From contig JBOGDF010000203.1 in NCBI GenBank assembly GCA_050701635.1, positions 1 to 10,262 on the forward strand: 10,262 nucleotides of DNA, read 5' to 3'. The position numbers were made by a program, and so were the translations under genes. Numbering within the stretch: the first letter of the stretch is position 1; each line of letters begins with the position of its first letter. This DNA is from WHSM01 sp050701635. Lineage in GTDB: Bacteria > Actinomycetota > Actinomycetes > Mycobacteriales > Micromonosporaceae. Under the pieces are notes generated by a model. The model did not search any database. It was not told where the DNA came from and saw nothing but the letters and a program-made list of their open reading frames with translations. Positions 1-5,063 of this stretch are shown here, piece by piece.

Positions 1-75
1 CGGAGCAACGCGCGACGCAGGGGCCCCGCGGAGGGACGCGGCGGAGGGAGGGCGCGCGGTGGAGGGGACGCGGGA
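1..75. other. Noncoding left edge, G-rich on the + strand
   Basis: I see no supportable gene here. The stretch lies just downstream of the MoaD-like gene. On the plus strand it has several G-runs (around 31-33, 45-51, 63-66 and 72-74), and there is a GGGGCCCC palindrome at 20-27. The palindrome could form part of a 3'-end hairpin for the minus-strand operon, but the symmetry is short and imperfect around it, so I do not call a terminator. A further gene may begin left of the window. Confidence 0.4.
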
Positions 76-360
76 TTAGCCGCCGGCGACGGACGGGATG
101 ACTTGCACCTCGGCGCCGTCGCGGAGGGGGGCGGCGGTGCCGCCGAGGTGGCGGGACTCTTCGCCATCGACGTAGACGTTGACGTATCGGCGGATCTGGC
201 CCTGCTCGTCGCGGAGCCGGCGGGCCAGCCGCGGGTGCGCCTCGTCGACGGCGTCGAGCAGCTCCCCCAGGGCGGCGCCGGGCGGCACCTCCAGGGTCAG
301 CGCCGACGCGCCACCGGCGTCGCCACGCAGCATCGACGGCACCAGCACGGTCACCTTCAT
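76..360 (-). CDS. MoaD/ThiS-family ubiquitin-like sulfur-carrier protein
   Basis: The protein is 94 aa, the usual size for MoaD/ThiS beta-grasp proteins. It starts with a beta-strand (MKVTVLVPSMLR), has a helix around residues 31-50, and ends with the family signature: a VNVYVDGEE strand, an L-x-DGAEV turn, then VIPSVAGG with Gly-Gly at the extreme C-terminus. In the family, the terminal glycine is adenylated by a MoeB/ThiF-type E1 and carries sulfur as a thiocarboxylate, or forms an isopeptide bond in the few conjugating relatives. ATG360 is preceded directly by GTG363, so the true start could be either. Only 3-6 nt separate it from the stop of the upstream BNR gene, so it is probably cotranscribed and translationally coupled with no promoter of its own. 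No E1, molybdopterin or thiamine gene is in the window, so a role in molybdopterin synthesis is not implied. The family call is firm; the pathway is unknown. Confidence 0.88.
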   Translation of the reverse strand: MKVTVLVPSMLRGDAGGASALTLEVPPGAALGELLDAVDEAHPRLARRLRDEQGQIRRYVNVYVDGEESRHLGGTAAPLRDGAEVQVIPSVAGG

Positions 361-366
361 CACGGC

Positions 367-1455
367 TCAGCCCACCACCGCGGCCCGTATGGAGAGCACG
401 TCGGGCAGGTGCGCGGCGACCTGCCGCCAGGTGTCGCCCTCGTCGGCGCTGGCGTACACCTCGCCGGAGCGGGAGCCGAAGTAGACGCCGGCGGGGTCGG
501 CGTTGTCGGCGCACATCGCGTCGCGCATCACCGCCGAGCAGAACGGCTCGCTGGGCAGCCCCTTGTCGAGCGCCGTCCAGCCGGCGCCGGCGTCCTCGCT
601 GCGGTAGACCCGGGCCCGCTGCTCGGGCGGGAAGCGCCGCCCGTCGGCCTCGATCGGGAAATTCCAGATCACGCCGGCATTGCGCGGGTGGGCGACCATC
701 GCGAACCCGAAGTCGGTGGGCAGCCCGTCGGCGATCGACTGCCAGCTCTTCCCGTCGTCGTCGGAGCGGTAGACGCCGTGGTGGTTCTGCAGGTAGAGCC
801 GCTCGGGATTCTCGGCGTCGCGGGCCACCTTGTGCACGCACTGCCCGAACTCCGGGAACTGGTTGTCCGGCAGGAAGTACGCCTTCACCCCGGTGTTGCC
901 AGGCGCCCAGGACTCGCCACCGTCCTCGCTGCGGTAGACGCCGCCGGTCGACATCGCGACCACGATCCGCTGCGGGTCGGTCGGGTGCGGCAGGATCGTG
1001 TGGATCGCCTGGCCACCGAAGCCGGCGCCCCACTCCTCGCGATGCGGGTGGTCCCAGAGTGGGCGTACCAGCGAAAAGGTCTTACCGCCGTCGCTGGAGC
1101 GGAACAGCGCGGACGGCTGGGTGCCGGCCCACACCTCGTCGGGGGCGTCGGCGCGGCCGGGGGCCAGCTGCCACACCCGCTCCAGGCTGGTGCCGGTGTC
1201 CTCGGGGAACGCGATCGGGGCCTGCTCGGGCTCCTGCCAGCTCTCCCCCAGGTCGTCGCTGATCGCCACGCTCGGCCCGAAGTGGCTGCTGGTGGCGCCG
1301 ACCAGGAGCCGGGGCGGCGAATGCCGGGCGTCGATGCCGACGGCATACACCTCCGTCATCGGCAGGTGCGGTCCGGTCACCGCCCAGCTGAGCCGGTCTG
1401 CCGACCGGGCCAGGAACAGGCCTTTACGGGTGCCGATAGCGAGCAGGGTGTCCAT
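367..1455 (-). CDS. BNR/Asp-box repeat beta-propeller protein (sialidase-like fold, function unknown)
   Basis: The protein is 362 aa. It contains six Asp-box motifs (S-x-D-x-G-x-[TS]-[WF]) spaced about 50 residues apart, at about 66-73, 120-127, 176-183, 231-238, 286-293 and 336-343, for example SEDGGESW and SDDDGKSW. This spacing indicates a six- or seven-bladed propeller of the WD40/YVTN/BNR-like type often annotated as exo-alpha-sialidase or glycosyl hydrolase. I see no signal peptide, so it is probably cytoplasmic. I also see no FRIP motif or sialidase arginine triad, so sialidase activity is unlikely. The start is fixed by GGAGGAGA five bases upstream of the ATG. The open frame continues upstream to 1827, but that extension is low-complexity sequence antisense to the neighbouring gene. 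It is the first gene of an operon with the MoaD-like gene, which follows within 6 nt. The biochemical role is unknown. Confidence 0.88.
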   Translation of the reverse strand: MDTLLAIGTRKGLFLARSADRLSWAVTGPHLPMTEVYAVGIDARHSPPRLLVGATSSHFGPSVAISDDLGESWQEPEQAPIAFPEDTGTSLERVWQLAPGRADAPDEVWAGTQPSALFRSSDGGKTFSLVRPLWDHPHREEWGAGFGGQAIHTILPHPTDPQRIVVAMSTGGVYRSEDGGESWAPGNTGVKAYFLPDNQFPEFGQCVHKVARDAENPERLYLQNHHGVYRSDDDGKSWQSIADGLPTDFGFAMVAHPRNAGVIWNFPIEADGRRFPPEQRARVYRSEDAGAGWTALDKGLPSEPFCSAVMRDAMCADNADPAGVYFGSRSGEVYASADEGDTWRQVAAHLPDVLSIRAAVVG

Positions 1456-1460
1456 GTGCT

Positions 1461-1468
1461 TCTCCTCC
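1461..1468 (-). promoter_or_regulatory. Shine-Dalgarno site of the BNR gene
   Basis: The minus strand reads GGAGGAGA followed by AGCAC and ATG, a strong match to the 16S rRNA 3' end at good spacing. It decides the start of the BNR gene at 1455. It is notable because nearly all other genes here lack such a site. Confidence 0.8.
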
Positions 1469-1495
1469 GCGGAGCTCGTCGGTGAGCGCGGACCA

Positions 1496-1501
1496 AGTAT
1501 C
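1496..1501 (-). promoter_or_regulatory. Possible -10 element of the BNR-moaD operon
   Basis: The minus strand reads GATACT here, which keeps the A at position 2 and the T at position 6. It would give a 5' leader of about 30-35 nt containing the Shine-Dalgarno site. I could not identify a convincing -35, so this is tentative. Confidence 0.3.
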
Positions 1502-1567
1502 AAACCTGGGTACGACAGATTCTGGTCACACCCGCCGCCCCGCGGCCAGCCGAATCGAGCACGATGG

Positions 1568-1573
1568 CACGAT
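1568..1573 (+). promoter_or_regulatory. -10-like hexamer for leaderless PH-domain gene
   Basis: CACGAT lies 6 nt (CGGACC) before GTG1580. It keeps the A at position 2 and the T at position 6 of TANNNT. With no purine-rich ribosome site nearby, the transcript probably begins at the start codon. Confidence 0.4.
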
Positions 1574-1579
1574 CGGACC

Positions 1580-2074
1580 GTGTCTGAGAGCCGTACGGTG
1601 AAGTTCCGCCACAACGTCGCGATCCCGCTCACCGGGCTCGCCGCCACGATCGCACTGATCCCGCTGCTCGGAGTGCGGTGGTATCTGATGCCGTTTCTGC
1701 TGGTTCCGGCGCTGGTGATGGTCTGGGGCTGGCGCTCCGGGGTCGACGCCACACCGGACGGGCTCACCGTACGGGCGCTGCTGGCCAACCGGCGGCTGGA
1801 CTGGAGTGAGGTCACCGGCTTCGGCACCCAGGGCCGCCGGGTGTACGCCGTGCTGCCCCGTGACCGGGTGGTGGCGCTGCCCGCGGTGGAGCCGAAGGAC
1901 GTACCGCTGCTGCTGGAAGCGGGCGGTCAACAGCTGGCCGAGCAGCCCGAGGCCAAGCAGCCTGACCCAGAGCAGCCCGACGCGGAGCAGCCCGACGCGG
2001 AGCAGCCCGACGCGGAGCAGCCCGACGCGGAGCAGCGCGAGGCCGAGCCGGAAACCCGACCCGAGGCTCAGTAG
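1580..2074 (+). CDS. Small membrane protein with bacterial PH-like domain and EQPDA-repeat tail
   Basis: The protein is 164 aa. Two hydrophobic segments (about residues 13-31 and 34-51) are followed by a PH-like module at about 54-115, with a D-x-TPDGLTVR strand and then RRLDWSEVTGF. This layout matches actinobacterial PH-domain proteins of the bPH_6 / low-molecular-weight antigen 6 group, membrane proteins of uncertain role. Residues 121-155 are seven pentapeptide units with consensus EQPDA, so the tail is acidic, probably disordered and cytoplasmic. I chose GTG1580 because a -10-like hexamer sits 6 nt upstream; GTG1598 is an alternative that would remove six residues. The frame upstream of 1580 is antisense to the BNR gene and its promoter region and is not coding. 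The stop overlaps the convergent dehydrogenase gene by 7 nt. The family call is moderately firm and the function is unknown. Confidence 0.8.
   Translation: MSESRTVKFRHNVAIPLTGLAATIALIPLLGVRWYLMPFLLVPALVMVWGWRSGVDATPDGLTVRALLANRRLDWSEVTGFGTQGRRVYAVLPRDRVVALPAVEPKDVPLLLEAGGQQLAEQPEAKQPDPEQPDAEQPDAEQPDAEQPDAEQREAEPETRPEAQ
1940..2044 (+). repeat. 15-bp tandem repeat encoding EQPDA units
   Basis: Seven 15-bp units lie in frame in the PH-domain gene. Four (1970-2029) are identical copies of GAGCAGCCCGACGCG. Two diverged units precede them (1940-1969) and one diverged unit follows (2030-2044). Identity at third codon positions in the core points to recent expansion by slippage or recombination, and copy number may differ between strains. 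Confidence 0.95.
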
Positions 2075-2979
2075 CCGTCGGCGACCACGTTGTCGAGCGG
2101 CTGGCCGGCGGCGTACCGGCGGAGTTGTTCGGCCACCAGGCGGTACGCCCGGGGCAGCATGCCGCGTACCGAGCCGGCGACGTGCGGGGTGAGCAGCAGG
2201 TTGGGCATCGTCCACAGTGGATGGCCGTCGGGCAGCGGCTCCGGGTCGGTGACGTCCAGCGCCGCGCCGATCCGGCCGGTCGCCAGCTCCTCGTTGAGCG
2301 CCTTGGTGTCGACCACCGGTCCCCTGGCCGCGTTCACCAGTAACGCGCCGTCGGCCATCCGGGCCAGGAACTCCGCGTCCACCATGCCCCGGGTCGCGTC
2401 GGTGAGCGGCACCAGCAGCACCACGATCTCCGCCTCGGGGAGCAGCGCCGGCAGCTCGTCGACGCCGTGCACGCCTTCGCGGGCGCGGCGGGCGACCCGG
2501 GTCAGCGACACCTGGAACGGCGCCAGCCGCGCCGCCACCGCCTCGCCGATGTCGCCCGAGCCGACGATCAGCATCCGCTTGCCGGCCAGCTCGTCGGTGA
2601 CGGTGTAGTCCCACACCCCGGCGGCCTGCGCCCGGGCGAACCGCGGGAAGCTCCGCAGGTACGCCAGGATCGCCGTCACCACCCACTCGGCGGTCGACGA
2701 CGTGTGCACGCCCCGGGCGTCGCACAGCGTCACGCCCTCCGGCTGGCGCCCCACCCACACCTCGGCGCCGGCGGTGAGCAGCTGGACCACCTTGAGCCCG
2801 GTCATCCGGTCCAGCACCGCGGTCATCTCCGGCCCGGCCAGGAACGGCGGCACCAGGATCTCCACGGCGGCGGGATCGGACGGTACGGGGCCGCTGCCGG
2901 CGTACACCTCGACGTGGACGTCCGGTGGCAACGGCGCGAGCAGCGGCACGCCCTCGGCGTGCGGGACCCAGACCTTCAC
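2068..2979 (-). CDS. D-isomer-specific 2-hydroxyacid dehydrogenase, NAD(P)-dependent
   Basis: The protein is 303 aa and catalyses reversible reduction of a 2-oxoacid to a D-2-hydroxyacid; the substrate is not deducible. The dinucleotide-binding loop is GSGDIG at residues 140-145, after LAGKRMLIV. Catalytic residues of the family are visible: Arg219 in VNAARGPVVDT, Glu247 in TDPEPLP and His266 in LLTPHVAG. At the end of the second Rossmann strand, where NAD-preferring members have an acidic residue, the sequence is RVARRAR (161-167), which suggests NADPH preference as in glyoxylate/hydroxypyruvate reductases. At 303 aa it is near the short end of the family and lacks ACT or other regulatory domains. 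The start GTG2979 fits because the N-terminal beta-strand VKVWVPH begins there and TAGGGT lies 8 nt upstream. The open frame continues upstream to 3087 but shows no homology-like pattern. It is probably monocistronic. Confidence 0.9.
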   Translation of the reverse strand: MKVWVPHAEGVPLLAPLPPDVHVEVYAGSGPVPSDPAAVEILVPPFLAGPEMTAVLDRMTGLKVVQLLTAGAEVWVGRQPEGVTLCDARGVHTSSTAEWVVTAILAYLRSFPRFARAQAAGVWDYTVTDELAGKRMLIVGSGDIGEAVAARLAPFQVSLTRVARRAREGVHGVDELPALLPEAEIVVLLVPLTDATRGMVDAEFLARMADGALLVNAARGPVVDTKALNEELATGRIGAALDVTDPEPLPDGHPLWTMPNLLLTPHVAGSVRGMLPRAYRLVAEQLRRYAAGQPLDNVVADGY

Positions 2980-2987
2980 GCTGACCG

Positions 2988-2993
2988 ACCCTA
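2988..2993 (-). promoter_or_regulatory. -10 hexamer for leaderless dehydrogenase gene
   Basis: The minus strand reads TAGGGT, a TANNNT match, then CGGTCAGC (8 nt) and GTG2979. The spacing allows a leader of zero to two bases. No Shine-Dalgarno site is visible. Confidence 0.45.
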
Positions 2994-3073
2994 CGCGAGC
3001 ACCGCGGCCCCGCCACCGGTCGGCTCTCACCTGACGGCCGGCCGGGTTGAGACCCGGAATCCGTACCGATCGG

Positions 3074-3079
3074 CATGAT
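3074..3079 (+). promoter_or_regulatory. -10-like hexamer for leaderless membrane-protein gene
   Basis: CATGAT is followed by 6 nt (GTCCGC) and ATG3086. A TTGAGA at 3047-3052 resembles a -35, but the 21-bp spacer is longer than usual, so I do not rely on it. Confidence 0.4.
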
Positions 3080-3085
3080 GTCCGC

Positions 3086-3805
3086 ATGGCCTATCCGCAG
3101 TCGGCACCGCCACCGCCCGTCAATCCGTCGGAGATCCGCCCGGGTCGCGCCGGTTACTGGGTGGCCGGCGTGATCGCGGTGCTCGGCGTCTGCGCCGGCA
3201 TCGGCATCGCGGCGTTCGGCTTCTCGTCGATCGCCGGTGACCTGCCGAAGATGAAGGCGGAGTTCCAGGGCGAGACCACGGTGAAGCTGGAGTCCGGCAA
3301 GGACTGGGCCGTCTACGTCGACAACCCGGCGCTGGAAGGTCGCGCCGGCAACTCCGCGGCTCCGGTCCGGGCGCCGCAGGTGGAGTGCACCGGCACCTCG
3401 GCCGATGGCGGCAACATCACGTTCAGCGATCCCGGGGGTGCGTTCCACTTCGCCAGCGGCGACCGCAACTGGCAGCTGCTGTACGCGGTCAGCGTCGACA
3501 AGACCGGCTCGTACACGGTGACGTGTGCGTCCAGCGATCCCGACCTGCCGGACCCGACGTACGCGGTCGGCACCGCGGTCAACGTCGGCGGCTTCGTCGG
3601 CAAGCTGTTCGGCTCGCTCGGCGCGCTGTGCGGGATCCCGTGTCTGGCGCTGCTGGTGGCCGGCGTGATCGCGCTGGTGGTCGCGATGCGGCGCAGCTCG
3701 GCCAAGAAGCGCCTGCAGTCCGGAGGCCCGGGCGCCGGAGGTCCCGGCGGTGGTGCGCCGCCCCCGCCCGGATACCCGCCGACGGGCCCTCCGCCGCCGG
3801 GATAA
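3086..3805 (+). CDS. Two-helix membrane protein with external domain and Pro/Gly-rich tail
   Basis: I do not recognise this 239-aa protein. It has a Pro-rich N-terminus (residues 4-18), a membrane helix at about 23-46, a soluble region at about 47-177, a second helix at about 178-201 followed by a basic stop-transfer stretch (RRSSAKKR), and a Gly/Pro-rich tail (213-239). The basic stretch places both termini in the cytoplasm and the middle region outside. That region looks beta-rich and holds two cysteines (101 and 147) that could form a disulfide. Pro-rich cytoplasmic tails of this kind are common in actinobacterial envelope proteins. ATG3086 was chosen over an in-frame start at 3047 because of the -10-like hexamer 6 nt upstream and the MAYPQ N-terminus. 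It is divergent from the dehydrogenase gene and is followed by 54 nt before the lipoprotein gene. Confidence 0.78.
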   Translation: MAYPQSAPPPPVNPSEIRPGRAGYWVAGVIAVLGVCAGIGIAAFGFSSIAGDLPKMKAEFQGETTVKLESGKDWAVYVDNPALEGRAGNSAAPVRAPQVECTGTSADGGNITFSDPGGAFHFASGDRNWQLLYAVSVDKTGSYTVTCASSDPDLPDPTYAVGTAVNVGGFVGKLFGSLGALCGIPCLALLVAGVIALVVAMRRSSAKKRLQSGGPGAGGPGGGAPPPPGYPPTGPPPPG

Positions 3806-3846
3806 CGCTTCGGCGCCGGCATCGCCGGACGGGTGACCGGGCTGGC

Positions 3847-3852
3847 TAGGCT
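3847..3852 (+). promoter_or_regulatory. -10 hexamer for leaderless lipoprotein gene
   Basis: TAGGCT matches TANNNT and is followed by GGGCGGC (7 nt) and GTG3860. It supports GTG3860 over the in-frame GTG3833, which lies upstream of the hexamer. Confidence 0.5.
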
Positions 3853-3859
3853 GGGCGGC

Positions 3860-4990
3860 GTGACGGCGTACCCCCGGAAAGTCCTGCTCTTGTTGGCGCT
3901 GGTCGGGCTGCTGAGCTCGGCCTGCTCGTTCGGCCCGCCGAAGGGCGAGGAGGCGGGGGCGCCGCCGAAGTTCCCGACGCCGACCGCTAAGCCCAGCGAC
4001 GGCGGCGGCGCCGCGGTGGCGGCGGAGCCGATCGTGGAGGGGCTGCAGGTGCCGTGGGGGCTGGACTTCCTGCCCGACGGCACCGCGCTGGTCACCGAAC
4101 GCGAGACCCGCAACATCGTGCAGATCTCGAAGAAGTACGAGAAGAAGAAGATCCAGACTATCGACGAGGCGTACTCGGAGGGCGAGGGCGGGCTGCTGGG
4201 CCTGGCCGTCTCCCCCGACTACAAGACCGACAAGACGATCTTCATCTACTACACCACCGAGGCAGACAACCGGATCGCGACGCTGACGCTGGGCGAGCGC
4301 CCGAAACCGCTCGTGACCGGCATCCCGGTCTCCGGCATCCACAACGGTGGCCGGCTCGACTTCGGCCCCGACGGCTACCTCTACGTCACCACCGGCGACG
4401 CGACCGACCGCGGTCTCGCGCAGGACAAGAAGAGCCTCGGCGGCAAGATCCTGCGGATGACCAAGGCGGGCAAACCGGCGCCGGGGAACCCGTTCAACAC
4501 GCTGGTCTACTCGTACGGGCACCGCAACCCGCAGGGCATCGCGTGGGACAAGCAGAACCGGCTGTGGTCGATCGAGTTCGGGCAGAACGCCTGGGACGAG
4601 CTGAACCTGATCCAGCCGGGCCGCAACTACGGCTGGCCGCACGTTGAGGGCACCGGCAACAAGCCGCAGTACGTCGACCCGGTGGTGACCTGGCGCCCCA
4701 AGGAGGCCTCCTGCAGCGGCGCCGCGATCCTGGAGGACGTCCTGATCGGCGCCTGCCTGCGCGGCAAGCGGCTCTACCTGATGCAGCTCAACGGCAAGGG
4801 CGGCCTGATCGGCAAGCCGGAGCCGGTGCTGGTCGAGGAGTACGGCCGGCTGCGTACCGTGGTGGTCGCCCCGGACAACACGATCTGGGTCACCACGTCC
4901 AACCTGGACGGTCGGGGCCAGCCCAACCCAGGCGACGACAAGATTCTGCGGCTGGTGCTGACCGGCGACGGCGGCAACAGCAAAACCTGA
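3860..4990 (+). CDS. PQQ-dependent sugar dehydrogenase-like lipoprotein (glucose/sorbosone dehydrogenase family)
   Basis: The protein is 376 aa and starts with a lipoprotein signal peptide: basic N-terminus, LLLLALVGLL, then lipobox SSAC with Cys22 as the predicted lipidated residue. A low-complexity Pro/Ala/Gly linker (about 25-56) follows. The rest is a six-bladed propeller of the soluble glucose dehydrogenase / sorbosone dehydrogenase (GSDH) family. Its signatures are VPWGLDFLPDG (64-74), GEGGLLGLAVSPD (108-120), HNGGRLDFGPDG (161-172, with His161 at the family's catalytic-base position), YGHRNPQGIAWD (219-230, with Arg222) and GRNYGWP (254-260). The family oxidises sugars or other alcohols using PQQ, outside the membrane. 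No PQQ synthesis gene is in the window, so the cofactor would have to come from elsewhere or the protein may be a non-enzymatic relative. A Lys-rich loop (KKYEKKK, 91-97) is unusual. The true substrate is unknown. Confidence 0.9.
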   Translation: MTAYPRKVLLLLALVGLLSSACSFGPPKGEEAGAPPKFPTPTAKPSDGGGAAVAAEPIVEGLQVPWGLDFLPDGTALVTERETRNIVQISKKYEKKKIQTIDEAYSEGEGGLLGLAVSPDYKTDKTIFIYYTTEADNRIATLTLGERPKPLVTGIPVSGIHNGGRLDFGPDGYLYVTTGDATDRGLAQDKKSLGGKILRMTKAGKPAPGNPFNTLVYSYGHRNPQGIAWDKQNRLWSIEFGQNAWDELNLIQPGRNYGWPHVEGTGNKPQYVDPVVTWRPKEASCSGAAILEDVLIGACLRGKRLYLMQLNGKGGLIGKPEPVLVEEYGRLRTVVVAPDNTIWVTTSNLDGRGQPNPGDDKILRLVLTGDGGNSKT

Positions 4991-5051
4991 TCCGGGGGTA
5001 CGGCTGCCGCCGCGCACCGTGCCGTAACACGCGGATTCGGCGACTCCGGGA

Positions 5052-5057
5052 GATGAT
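5052..5057 (+). promoter_or_regulatory. -10-like hexamer for leaderless phosphoesterase gene
   Basis: GATGAT is followed by TGGCCG (6 nt) and ATG5064. It keeps the A at position 2 and the T at position 6. No Shine-Dalgarno site lies at normal spacing. Confidence 0.42.
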
Positions 5058-5063
5058 TGGCCG

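Noticed and set aside
367..1455. True sialidase activity for the Asp-box protein
   Set aside because: Asp boxes mark the propeller fold only. I see no FRIP motif, arginine triad or signal peptide.
103..1485. A 460-codon open frame on the plus strand
   Set aside because: It is antisense to the BNR and MoaD-like genes, whose motifs and ribosome-binding site are clear.
1940..2044. The 15-bp repeats as a regulatory or CRISPR-like array
   Set aside because: The period is exactly five codons, in frame, and encodes a regular pentapeptide, so it is a coding repeat.
3811..3829. Small hairpin (CCGGC-ATC-GCCGG) as a terminator before the lipoprotein gene
   Set aside because: A five-base stem without a T-run is expected by chance in DNA of this composition.
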